This document shows positions 7,797 to 15,536 of a stretch of 64,000 nucleotides of DNA, piece by piece. The first letter of the stretch is position 1, and the number at the start of each line of letters is the position of its first letter. A program made the translations under genes and the position numbers. Under the pieces are notes generated by a model. The model did no database searches, was not told the origin of the DNA, and worked only from the letters and a program-made list of their open reading frames with translations. Origin of the DNA: Halopelagius inordinatus (GTDB lineage: Archaea; Halobacteriota; Halobacteria; Halobacteriales; Haloferacaceae); contig NZ_FOOQ01000004.1 of NCBI RefSeq assembly GCF_900113245.1, positions 62,001 through 126,000 of the forward strand, read 5' to 3'.

Positions 7797-9359
7797 ATGG
7801 CTGCCGAAACGCACGGACTCATCAGTCTGCTCCCGGCGTTGCTCGCCATCGTCCTGACGCTTTTGAGCAGACAGGTCCTGCTTTCTTTGTTCGCGGGAAT
7901 CTGGATAGGTGCGACGATACTCGTCGGGTGGAACCCAATCGCGGGGGCCGCACACTCCCTGCAGTTGGTCATCGACAACATCACCCCGGCGTTCAACATC
8001 AAACTGTTACTGTTCACGTTCCTCTCGGGGGCGATGCTCGGGATGATATTCCTCTCGGGCGGGATGAACGCCCTCGCAAAGCGCATCATAGACCGCATCC
8101 GGACGCGACGACAGGCCGAAATCGGAACCAGCGTCCTCGGGATGCTCATCTTCGTCGACTCGTACGCGAGCACGATGATAACGGGGTCGGTGATGCGACC
8201 CATCACCGACCAGTTCGACATCAGTCGCGAGAAACTCGCGTACCTCCTCGACTCCACCACCTCGCCGGTGGTGAGCGTCGCCGTCGTCTCGACGTGGGTC
8301 GGCTTCGAAGTCGGCCTCATCTCCCAGCAGTTCCAAGAACTCGGCATCGAGACCAGCGCGTTCGTCGTGTTCCTGCAGAGCATCCCGTACCGGTTCTACA
8401 GTCTGCTCGCGGTGGTGCTCGTCTTCGTCGTCGTCTTCACCGGGTGGAACTTCGGTCCGATGAAGCGCGCGGAGAAACGCGCGAAAGAGACCGGGAAGGT
8501 GCTCCGCGACGACGCGAACCCCCTCTTGGAGACGCGCGAGGAGGACATCGTCACGCCGGACCACGTCGACGCTCGCTGGTGGTACTTCGCGCTCCCCATC
8601 GTCACCCTCGTCGCCGTGACCGGGTTCGGCCTCCTCTACTCGGGCGGGTGGCCCGGGCGCGTCCCCGTCGAAGCGTTGAAGGAAGCCGCGACGGCCGACG
8701 CCATCCTCTGGGGCGTGTTCTCGGCGTGCGGCGTCCTGCTCGCGATACTCATCGGCCACGCGCGAATCGGGCTCGACGAGGTGAGCGATTCCATCTTCGA
8801 GGGGTTCAAGATGGTGATGTTCCCCGTCGCCGTCCTCTCTCTCGCGTGGACCATCGGCGCCGTCAGCCAGGCTCTCGGCGTCGGCCCGTACGTCGTCGCC
8901 GTCTCGCAAGGAGTCATCACCGCCAGCCTGCTTCCGGCCGTCGTCTTCGTCTCCGCCGCCATCATCTCCTTTAGCATCGGCACCTCGTGGGGGACGATGG
9001 GAATCATGTTCCCCGTGGCGGTTCCCCTCGCCTTCAACCTCGGCGCGCCGCTTCCGGGCGCCATCGGCGCGATTCTCACCGGGTCGCTGTTCGGCGACCA
9101 CTGTTCTCCCATCTCTGACACGACGGTGATGTCGTCGATGTTCGCCGGGTCGGACCACGTCGACCACGTGAACACACAGATTCCGTACGCCGTCGTCTGC
9201 GGGTCGGTGGCGACGCTCCTGTTCCTCGCGAGCGGATACGGAATCTCGCCGCTTCCGTTGCTCGCCGTCGGTATCGTCCTCGTCGCCGTCGCGGCGTACA
9301 CGTTCTCCGAACGGACCGGCGTCTCCGTCCCGCGCGTCTTCTCGTCGGACGCGGACTGA
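7797..9359 (+). CDS. nhaC: Na+/H+ antiporter, NhaC family
   Basis: A 520-residue membrane transporter with about a dozen hydrophobic helices. Seen: FVDSYASTMITGSVMRPITD in the first half and SFSIGTSWGTMGIMFP plus GSLFGDHCSPISDTTVMSS in the second half, the best-conserved NhaC signatures; the polar Asp/Ser/Thr residues in these broken helices line the ion path. Family role: expels Na+ in exchange for protons (some members exchange other organic or inorganic ions), which suits a halophile. The ATG at 7797 follows a T-rich promoter element by about 30 bases. Transcription probably depends on the upstream repeat. Confidence 0.88.
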   Translation: MAAETHGLISLLPALLAIVLTLLSRQVLLSLFAGIWIGATILVGWNPIAGAAHSLQLVIDNITPAFNIKLLLFTFLSGAMLGMIFLSGGMNALAKRIIDRIRTRRQAEIGTSVLGMLIFVDSYASTMITGSVMRPITDQFDISREKLAYLLDSTTSPVVSVAVVSTWVGFEVGLISQQFQELGIETSAFVVFLQSIPYRFYSLLAVVLVFVVVFTGWNFGPMKRAEKRAKETGKVLRDDANPLLETREEDIVTPDHVDARWWYFALPIVTLVAVTGFGLLYSGGWPGRVPVEALKEAATADAILWGVFSACGVLLAILIGHARIGLDEVSDSIFEGFKMVMFPVAVLSLAWTIGAVSQALGVGPYVVAVSQGVITASLLPAVVFVSAAIISFSIGTSWGTMGIMFPVAVPLAFNLGAPLPGAIGAILTGSLFGDHCSPISDTTVMSSMFAGSDHVDHVNTQIPYAVVCGSVATLLFLASGYGISPLPLLAVGIVLVAVAAYTFSERTGVSVPRVFSSDAD

Positions 9360-9522
9360 ACGGTTCGCCGCCGCCGCCGTCTCTTCGAACCGCGTCCCCC
9401 GGACCGCGTCCGGGGTACGTGTCCGATGGATGACCTAAGTGAGTAGGGACAGCGTTGAGGGGGTGGCGGTGGTAGGTACCACTCAGACGGGACGACTCGC
9501 TCGCCCCGAACATCTCCACGCT

Positions 9523-9846
9523 ATGATGGACCACGAAACCCCATTCGAAGCTCTCTCCGACCGGACCCGACGGCTGGCGTTCTCCTGTCTCGAAGACCGA
9601 GACGGGTCGGTGCCCGTCGAAAGCCTCGCCGCCGACGTCGTCGCCGCCCGCGACGACGTCCGTTCCGACGAGGTGAGCGACGACGAACGGCGCGCGGCCA
9701 CGGTGCAGTTGTACCACGTCCATCTCCCGAAACTCGACGAGGCGGGACTCGTCCGCTTCGACCACGAGGACGAAACCGTCGCGCGGACGACGGGCGGAGT
9801 CGCAGAACAGACGGCTCAGATCCTCCAGGAATCGACCGTTTCCTGA
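9523..9846 (+). CDS. Winged-helix-like DUF7344-type regulatory protein
   Basis: A 107-residue protein starting MMDHETPFEALSDRTRRLAF. The pattern ALSDRTRRLAFSCLEDRDG, a middle helix with SLAADVVAAR, then VQLYHVHLPKLDEAGLVRFD is the haloarchaeal winged-helix layout (DUF7344-like), close to ArsR-type DNA-binding folds: helix, recognition helix, then wing. It is probably a small transcription regulator, target unknown. No metal-binding cysteine pair is visible. The frame is open back to 9439 but the upstream part lacks conserved character, so ATG 9523 is preferred. A perfect inverted repeat follows the stop codon. Confidence 0.75.
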   Translation: MMDHETPFEALSDRTRRLAFSCLEDRDGSVPVESLAADVVAARDDVRSDEVSDDERRAATVQLYHVHLPKLDEAGLVRFDHEDETVARTTGGVAEQTAQILQESTVS

Positions 9847-9849
9847 GGT

Positions 9850-9869
9850 TTCCCGCGTAGACGCGGGAA
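9850..9869 (+). terminator. Inverted repeat just after the wHTH gene, possible terminator
   Basis: TTCCCGCGT and ACGCGGGAA form perfect 9-base arms separated by two bases (realistically an 8-bp stem with a 4-base loop), starting 4 bases after the stop codon at 9846. No U-run follows, so this may be a transcript-end stabilising hairpin rather than a classic terminator. Confidence 0.3.
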
Positions 9870-9967
9870 GACACGAAGACCCAGCTGGGGTATCGTATCC
9901 GTTCCCCCCGTCGAGAGGCGCAGGTATCTCCTTGTTATTTATAACGGCTCGACTCGAAAAGACTCCC

Positions 9968-10024
9968 ACCCGGGCCCGGTAGGACTTGCCATGGACACGC
10001 CCGTCCTTCCTGCCCGGGCGTTTC
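9968..10024 (+). ncRNA. Candidate small structured RNA with its own promoter
   Basis: A strong TTTATAA box sits at 9938-9944. About 27 bases downstream, where transcription should begin, CCCGGGC (9969-9975) pairs with GCCCGGG (10012-10018); inside it AGGAC (9981-9985) pairs with GTCCT (10003-10007), leaving a 17-base apical loop containing GCCATGG. TTTC follows at 10021. The arrangement of promoter, closed stem and short T-run suggests an RNA of about 55 bases. Alternatives: a terminator for the minus-strand GTPase gene that ends at 10086, or chance pairing in GC-rich DNA. An overlapping 64-codon frame from 9991 is Arg-rich and unconvincing. Confidence 0.35.
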
Positions 10025-10085
10025 ACCCCGCGAGTGACGACGCTGTCGGGCGCGTTCGACGACGACGACGCCGTACTCGCGAGTT

Positions 10086-11261
10086 CTACGACGCCGTACT
10101 CACGATTTTGATGACGTCTCCCTCGTCGAGTTCGTACTCCTCGGCGATACGGCGGTTCGACCGCGCGTCCACCGCGTGGAGGTAGCCGTCGCCGATATCC
10201 GAGTGGACGGCGTACGCCAGATCTCTCGGCGTCGACCCCTGCGGGAGGAGAAACGCGTCCGGGAGCATCTCGCCCGTCCCGTCGGTCCACCGCGTCTCGT
10301 TTTGAACGGGGTAGGCCGTCAACACGTCGAGAACGTCGTAGACGGCGGTGTTTATCGACTGCTGGACGCCCGTCCCGCCGTACTCCGCCATCACGTCGCG
10401 AATCTTCTCTAACCCCTTCGCTTGGGCGTCGGAGACGTCGCCCACTATCTCGAACTCCTCGTCGCCGGGGTCGTACTCGACGATGCCCGCCTCCGCGCCC
10501 GTCCGGAGGGCGAGTTCTCCGTCGGCGGTGGTCGGAATCACCGGCTTTCCCGTGTCGCGGAGTCGTTCGACGTTCTCGTCGGGGGCGATATCGGCTTTGT
10601 TGGCGACGAGGACGATGGGTTTCGTCCGTTCGCGGATGTCGCGCGCCAGCGTCTCTCGGTCCTCGTCTTCCCACTGCATCGGGTCCGCCGGGTAGTCGAG
10701 AGACCGAAGCGACGCCGCCACGTCGTGTTCCGTCGCGCCGAACCCGGTGAGCATCTCCGTGAGGGCGTCGTCGATGTCGAAGTCCGGCGACCGGGACTTC
10801 CGTTCGACGGACTCCCAGTTCCGGTCGATGATGCCGGTGAGCCACTGCTCTAGCTCCTCTTGGACGAAATCGACTTCCTCGACGGGGTCGTACGTTCCCA
10901 CTTCGACGGGTTCGCCCTCCTCGTTCGTGCCGCCGGAGGCGTCGACGACGTTGAGGATGACGTCCGCGTTGGTGAGTGCGTCCAAAAACTGGTTGCCGAG
11001 TCCGCGGCCCTCGTGCGCGCCGGGGACGAGTCCGGCCACGTCGAGCAGTTCCACGGGGACGTACCGCGTGCCGTCCTCGCAGTTGCCGCAGCGTTCGTCT
11101 CTGTCGAGGCACGGACACCGGGTGCGGGCGTGGGTCACTCCCCGGTTCGGGTCGATGGTCGTGAAGGGGTAGTTGCCGACGTCCACGTCCGCCTGCGTGG
11201 CCGCCTTGTAGAACGTGGACTTACCCGCGTTGGGTTTGCCCGCTAGCGCGATAGAGAGCAT
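10086..11261 (-). CDS. OLA1/YchF-like Obg-family GTPase with TGS domain
   Basis: A 391-residue cytoplasmic P-loop NTPase. Seen: G1 GKPNAGKST at residues 8-16, a short Cys cluster near 50-62 (CPCLDRDERCGNC) that could bind zinc, G3 DVAGLVPGAHEGRGLGNQF, G4 VANKADI, and a C-terminal TGS-like region LPQGSTPRDLAYAVHSDIGDG. The layout matches archaeal HSR1-type GTPases related to OLA1/YchF, which associate with ribosomes; YchF proteins often prefer ATP over GTP. Start chosen at ATG 11261 because MLSIALAGKPNAGKST is the canonical N-terminus; the 85 residues upstream in the frame are Arg-rich and lie outside the gene. Confidence 0.9.
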   Translation of the reverse strand: MLSIALAGKPNAGKSTFYKAATQADVDVGNYPFTTIDPNRGVTHARTRCPCLDRDERCGNCEDGTRYVPVELLDVAGLVPGAHEGRGLGNQFLDALTNADVILNVVDASGGTNEEGEPVEVGTYDPVEEVDFVQEELEQWLTGIIDRNWESVERKSRSPDFDIDDALTEMLTGFGATEHDVAASLRSLDYPADPMQWEDEDRETLARDIRERTKPIVLVANKADIAPDENVERLRDTGKPVIPTTADGELALRTGAEAGIVEYDPGDEEFEIVGDVSDAQAKGLEKIRDVMAEYGGTGVQQSINTAVYDVLDVLTAYPVQNETRWTDGTGEMLPDAFLLPQGSTPRDLAYAVHSDIGDGYLHAVDARSNRRIAEEYELDEGDVIKIVSTAS

Positions 11262-11338
11262 ACGCGGAGAGAGGGCCGAGCGTCGGAACTTCTTTTCGGT
11301 CCTCGGGCGGTCGAATCGACCGGAGCGCCGATTCCGAC

Positions 11339-12229
11339 TCAGCGTGAGAGTCGGTGTCGGAACCGCCACACCGCCGCGCCGAGGAGGGCGACGGGCGCGA
11401 CGAACGCGAACAGGTACGGAAGCGCGTAGGCGAACCCGACGACGATGGCCCGCCCGACGACGAGGACGCCTTGGACCGATTCGAGGAACGCCGAGAGGAC
11501 GGGCGTGTCGTACCACGACTCGCGGACGTACTGCGGCGTGGGGTCGGGTTCTCGCAGTTCGACAGTCAGCGTGGAGTAGGCGACGCGGCGTTCGAGCGAC
11601 TGTTTCTGTGCCTCCAGTCGCTCGATTTCGCCCTGCACGTCCGAGAGTTCTCGCTGCACCGCCAGAACGTCCTCCGTCGAGTTCGCCCGGTCGTACAGCG
11701 TTCTGAGGCGGTCGCGTTCCGCCCGGAGGTTCTCCAATCGGGCTTCCAGATCGACCAACCGCTCTGTCACGTCCTCGGTGCTCGTCTCCGAAGAGACGAC
11801 GTCGCCCTCGGCTTCGGCGTCGGAGAGGAGCGATTCGTACTCCTCGGAGGGGACGCGGAGGACGAGCGTTCCGTAGACGTAGCTGTTGTTCTCGGACCCG
11901 CGGCGTTGCGTCCGCGTCTCGCTGACGAACCCGCCGTAGCCCTCGACGGACTCCGTGAGGTTCGCCCGCGAGGACTCGAAGTCGTCAACCTCGACGACGA
12001 GGCGGCCCGTCTTTATCAGCGCGCGTTGCTGGAGGGCTTCCCGAGAGGCCGACTCGCCGTCGCCCGCGGACGCCGTCGCCTCCGCGGCGGCCGTACTCCG
12101 CTCTGCGTCGCCGGCACCGAATGAGGGTGCGCCGCCGCCGTCGCCGCCGCCGTTCGACGCGCCCCCGCACCCCGAGAGAACGAGGAGGGCGGCGAGTCCG
12201 ACGACTGCGAGCGTTCGTCTTGCTGGCAT
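11339..12229 (-). CDS. DUF4349 lipoprotein with coiled coil and C-terminal membrane helix
   Basis: A 296-residue membrane-bound protein. Seen: short N-terminus MPARRTLAVVG, hydrophobic stretch and lipobox LSGC near residue 21, a low-complexity Gly/Ser/Ala linker, then the DUF4349 core beginning ALIKTGRLVVEVDDF, with a long helical segment (residues about 145-215, ERLVDLEARLENLRAERDRL onward) that should form a coiled coil, and a final membrane helix (LPYLFAFVAPVALLGAAVW) before a basic tail. It is therefore anchored at both ends of an extracytoplasmic domain. The family function is unknown; an envelope sensing or structural role is inferred. A GTG 18 bases upstream (12247) is an alternative start. 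Confidence 0.85.
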   Translation of the reverse strand: MPARRTLAVVGLAALLVLSGCGGASNGGGDGGGAPSFGAGDAERSTAAAEATASAGDGESASREALQQRALIKTGRLVVEVDDFESSRANLTESVEGYGGFVSETRTQRRGSENNSYVYGTLVLRVPSEEYESLLSDAEAEGDVVSSETSTEDVTERLVDLEARLENLRAERDRLRTLYDRANSTEDVLAVQRELSDVQGEIERLEAQKQSLERRVAYSTLTVELREPDPTPQYVRESWYDTPVLSAFLESVQGVLVVGRAIVVGFAYALPYLFAFVAPVALLGAAVWRFRHRLSR

Positions 12230-12340
12230 GCTGTCATCGACTACCACGACCCATCAAAAAGCAGTACCGTAGGCACAAACGGTCGTTTCAGTCATCTCGA
12301 CCGGGAGAAAGCCGCCGACCGACCGTCGGAGACGGCTGCC

Positions 12341-13192
12341 TCACTCCGCGTCGCGCGTGGAGTCCGCGCTGTGGATGCGCATCTCGCCGCGGGCGCGCAT
12401 CGTCCCGTCTACGACCGCGCCCTCGTGGAGTTCGAGTTCCCGACAGGAGACGTCGCCGAGGATGCGCGCGTCCGACTCGACGGTGACCGTCCCGTTCCGA
12501 GTGGTCACGTCGCCGTGGACGCGCGTTCCCGCCCGGACGACGATGTCGTCGCGGGCGCGGAGACTGCCGAATATGTTGTTGTCCTCGCCGATTTCGATAG
12601 ACTGCGCGCGGATGTTGCCGTGGAGTCGGCATTCGTCGCCGACGACCGCCGGGGTCGAAGCGCGCCACGCGTCGTCGGAGACGGTCGACCCGCGCGGAAT
12701 CGTCAGCGGTTGGCTGTCGCTCTCGCCCGCGAGCGAATCTGCGAGTTCGTCCGCCGCGTCCGTCTCGTCGAGTCGGAGCAGTTGCGAGAGGACGATGAAG
12801 TAAAAGACGAGCGTCGGGACGGGGTTGCGGATGACTATCCAGCCGTTGGCCTCGAACCCCTCTTCGATGTCGACGTCGTCGCCGATGTCTAAATCACCCG
12901 AGACCATCAGTCGGCCGCCGACGTGAACGCGTTCGCCGAGGTAGGCGTTCTCGCCGACGAGGATGTTACCGGCCACGTCGCACCAGGTGTCCAATCGACA
13001 GTCGCCTTCGGCCTCTATGTCGCCGCCGAACCGCACCCGTTCGCCGGCGACGACGTTCCGTCCGCGCACTCCGAACTCGACCGTGCTCTGTCCGCCGACG
13101 ATGACGTCGCTTTCCGTCACCAAGTCGTGTTCCTCGACGGTCGTCCCGTCGGGTATCTCGAGCGCATCGAGCGGGTCCGTACCGAGTGACAC
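12341..13192 (-). CDS. Bactofilin-like beta-helix protein with a central membrane helix
   Basis: A 283-residue protein built of short repeated strands (IVGGQSTVEFGVRGRN, ILVGENAYLGERVHVGGRL, IVVRAGTRVHGDVTTRNG) like bactofilin/polymer-forming cytoskeletal proteins and hexapeptide beta-helices. Between two beta-helix halves is one hydrophobic helix, PVPTLVFYFIVLSQLLRL, which would place the halves on opposite sides of the membrane or form a re-entrant anchor. No catalytic motif. The start is GTG 13192, with TTTATTA at 13222-13216 about 27 bases upstream, giving a leaderless transcript; a TTG four codons earlier is less likely. Divergent from the small gene at 13292. Role inferred: cell-envelope or cytoskeletal scaffold. 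Confidence 0.8.
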   Translation of the reverse strand: MSLGTDPLDALEIPDGTTVEEHDLVTESDVIVGGQSTVEFGVRGRNVVAGERVRFGGDIEAEGDCRLDTWCDVAGNILVGENAYLGERVHVGGRLMVSGDLDIGDDVDIEEGFEANGWIVIRNPVPTLVFYFIVLSQLLRLDETDAADELADSLAGESDSQPLTIPRGSTVSDDAWRASTPAVVGDECRLHGNIRAQSIEIGEDNNIFGSLRARDDIVVRAGTRVHGDVTTRNGTVTVESDARILGDVSCRELELHEGAVVDGTMRARGEMRIHSADSTRDAE

Positions 13193-13291
13193 AACTCCGA
13201 CCAACGCGTGCTGGGTAATAAACCGCCCGTACGACGGGCGTCTGACGGTTCGAAGCGTGCGTTTTTATTCTCCCGTAAACTACGGTCACGC

Positions 13292-13489
13292 ATGACCGTC
13301 CTTTCTTTCGACGACAAAGGGGTCGACGTCGAGTACGAGGGCACCGAGTTCCGACTCGACAAAGACCTCATCGAAGACGCCACCGAGAAGGCGTACCCGG
13401 ACGTGACGGACCACGAGGTCCTCCAGATCGTCGAGAAGAACCCCGACCTCCAGGGCGAACCGCGCCGCATCGGCGACATCGTCCGGTAA
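13292..13489 (+). CDS. Conserved small haloarchaeal protein (DUF5800-like)
   Basis: A 65-residue protein starting MTVLSFDDKGVDVEYEGTEF and ending RRIGDIVR. It matches my memory of the haloarchaeal DUF5800 family, whose function is unknown. It is acidic, with a short N-terminal strand region and helical C-terminus, and carries no cysteines or membrane segment. A TTTTTATT element at 13262-13269 lies 23-30 bases before the ATG, indicating a leaderless transcript. The upstream part of the open frame overlaps the divergent promoter and is excluded. Confidence 0.75.
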   Translation: MTVLSFDDKGVDVEYEGTEFRLDKDLIEDATEKAYPDVTDHEVLQIVEKNPDLQGEPRRIGDIVR

Positions 13490-13527
13490 CCGTCTCCGTC
13501 CCGCCGGGAGGGTCACGGACCGAACGT

Positions 13528-14316
13528 TCAGACGGAGTCGCGGGTCGGAAGGTTACACGTCGCGCCGTCGACGCCGCCGAGCGATTCCTCGTGAAGCGTT
13601 CCGGCGACGACGTCCATGAGGCGTTTCAGGTTGACCGTGTCGTCGCGGTTGTACGAGACCAACGTGTCGAGAGCGTCGTCGTCGCCGTCGCGTTCGTACC
13701 GACGCCAGAGTCTGACCGCGTCGCGACCAGAGAGGTCGGGTCGGTCCCGATCGATACCGACGTCTTTCTCTATCTGCTTGAGACCGCCCGTCAGGTCGAG
13801 TCTCCGGCACGGATACATCAGGTCCACGTGCGGCAGGTCCACGGAGAAGTCGAACGACTCTTCGAGGAAGGGGACGTCGAACCGCTTTCCGTTGAACGAG
13901 ACGACGAGCGACGCGTCGCGGAACTGGTCGCGGAGGGCCTCTGCGGTGAGCGTCTCGCCGCGGACGAGCGTCGTCGTCTCGCCGCCGCGGTGAACGGAGA
14001 CTGTGGTCACGTCGTTTCGCGAGGCGTCGAGTCCGGTCGTCTCGATGTCGAAAAAGCAGGCGTCCTCGCGGAAGTTCTCGTACAGTCGCCAGCGCTCGCC
14101 CGACGGAAATACGTCGCCGAAGTACCGGGCGTCGCCGTCGTCGAGTCGTTCCAACGAGTCCGCGATGAACGACTCGATGCGTTCGCCCGTCTTCGCGCCG
14201 ACGGGGGACGCCTCCGGAGTGAACTCGTCCCACGTGAGTACCCCCTCGGCCCACAACGTCTGTTCGGTCCGTTCGCCGACGCCGCGGACGGGGATGAAAC
14301 TGTTCTCGATTCGCAC
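13528..14316 (-). CDS. RNase H-like 3'-5' exonuclease (YprB-type, DEDD fold)
   Basis: A 262-residue protein with an N-terminal helix-hairpin-like region (FIPVRGVGERTEQTLWAEG) that may contact DNA, and a C-terminal DEDD nuclease domain. Seen: FFDIETTGLD (first Asp/Glu pair) near residue 88, FNGKRFDVPFLEE with the second Asp, then LVSYNRDDTVNLKRLM with the last Asp. This is the RNase_H_2 (YprB) family, probably degrading DNA or RNA 3' ends with two metal ions. The exact substrate is unknown. Convergent with the small gene at 13292 and followed on the other side by the divergent HMCES-type gene, so a DNA-maintenance link is plausible but not proven. Confidence 0.82.
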   Translation of the reverse strand: MRIENSFIPVRGVGERTEQTLWAEGVLTWDEFTPEASPVGAKTGERIESFIADSLERLDDGDARYFGDVFPSGERWRLYENFREDACFFDIETTGLDASRNDVTTVSVHRGGETTTLVRGETLTAEALRDQFRDASLVVSFNGKRFDVPFLEESFDFSVDLPHVDLMYPCRRLDLTGGLKQIEKDVGIDRDRPDLSGRDAVRLWRRYERDGDDDALDTLVSYNRDDTVNLKRLMDVVAGTLHEESLGGVDGATCNLPTRDSV

Positions 14317-14432
14317 GTGCGGAAGGCGGGCGTCACGGGGCCTAAACCCTTCGAGTCCGGGCTGAGATGTCGGACTCTCCGAACCGATTCGGGGGGTCGT
14401 AGTTTTTGTACGCGTCGCTCCAAGGGGAGGTC

Positions 14433-15140
14433 ATGTGCGGCCGGTACAGTCTGTTCACACCGACGGACGAACTCGCGTCGAGATTCGACGCCGAACCGGC
14501 GCAGTCGTTCGAACGGCGGTACAACTGCGCGCCCGGGCAGGAACTCCCGGTGATCACCGACGACGCGCCCGGAGAGTTTCGCCTCCAAAAGTGGGGGCTG
14601 GTCCCGGAGTGGGCCGACGACAGATCGGTGGGACGCAATCTCATCAACGCGCGCGCGGAGACGGTGCGAGACAAACCCAGCTTTCGGGAGGCGTTCGAGC
14701 GTCGGCGCTGTCTCGTCGTCGCCGACGGGTTCTACGAGTGGGCCGTCCGCGACGGGGAGAAACGGCCGTACCGGGTCGCGTTCGAGGACGACCGCCCGTT
14801 CGCGATGGCCGGTCTCTGGGAACGCTGGCGACCCGACGGGACTCAGACCGGACTGAATCAGTTCTCGGCGGGCGGGCGACCCGACGCCGAACCCGACGTA
14901 CTGGAGACGTTCACCGTGATCACCACCGAACCGAACGACGTGGTGGCGGACCTCCACGACCGGATGGCGGTCGTCTTAGCCCCAGACGAGGAATCGACGT
15001 GGCTCGACGGCGACTCGGACGAGGCGGCGTCTCTTCTCGATACGCACCCCGGCAGCGAGATGCACGCGTACCCCGTCTCCACCCGCGTGAACGACCCGAC
15101 CAACGACGGGCCGGACCTCGTAGAACCGCTCGAAGGATAG
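14433..15140 (+). CDS. YedK/HMCES-type abasic-site protein
   Basis: A 235-residue SRAP-domain protein. The start at ATG 14433 is decided by chemistry: removal of Met exposes Cys2 (MCGRYSLF), the residue that forms a stable thiazolidine crosslink with abasic DNA. A GGGAGG Shine-Dalgarno-like element sits 3-8 bases before it. Also seen: RYNCAPGQ (active-site Asn), NARAET, the catalytic Glu in GFYEW, and HDRMAVVL with the conserved His. Family role: protects single-stranded DNA with abasic sites from breakage during replication. Length is normal for the family. Confidence 0.93.
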   Translation: MCGRYSLFTPTDELASRFDAEPAQSFERRYNCAPGQELPVITDDAPGEFRLQKWGLVPEWADDRSVGRNLINARAETVRDKPSFREAFERRRCLVVADGFYEWAVRDGEKRPYRVAFEDDRPFAMAGLWERWRPDGTQTGLNQFSAGGRPDAEPDVLETFTVITTEPNDVVADLHDRMAVVLAPDEESTWLDGDSDEAASLLDTHPGSEMHAYPVSTRVNDPTNDGPDLVEPLEG

Positions 15141-15536
15141 GCGAAATCGTGCCCGTTACCCCGACGTGAGCGAGTTCGCACCCCGGTGTGCTACCGAGCG
15201 GTGTCGTAGAGCGTTCAGAGCGCCGCATCGAGACGGACGGGACGTGAGGTGGTCTCTTTTCTTCCCCTTTCGCCGCCGCCAGCACCCGGAGTCGGGTTGA
15301 CTGCGGCGGCCATTGTATATAGCGACATATGATGTACGCGTGCGGCGTCGGACGTTCGTCGGTGGTGTCGAACGGTAGCGCTCACCACGAATCACAGTCG
15401 AACCGGGTACGAACCTCGCTCGATATCGTCGCACGGAGTGGACAGAAGTAATCGAGTCGAGCGTAGCGGAGAGAAAGGAGGTGGCGTATGCGGCAGTGGA
15501 AAGCGGGGAAAGCGGCCGGTAGCGGCTCTAAAGCGG
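15141..15536. other. Intergenic region without a convincing gene
   Basis: Nearly 400 bases between the HMCES-type gene and the end of the beta-helix gene. It holds a TGTATATAG box near 15314-15322 and a frame of 40 codons starting ATG 15329 (MMYACGVGRSS...) that sits too close to the TATA box to be its transcript and has no recognisable features. GC content is mixed. I see no RNA fold, repeat or mobile-element end here. Confidence 0.5.

Noticed and set aside
9991-10185. 64-codon plus-strand frame
   Set aside because: Arg-rich and runs into the 3' end of the opposite GTPase gene; the same region is better explained as a structured RNA or terminator.
15329-15451. 40-codon frame MMYACGVGRSS...
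   Set aside because: The TATA box is only about 8-15 bases upstream and the composition is not gene-like.
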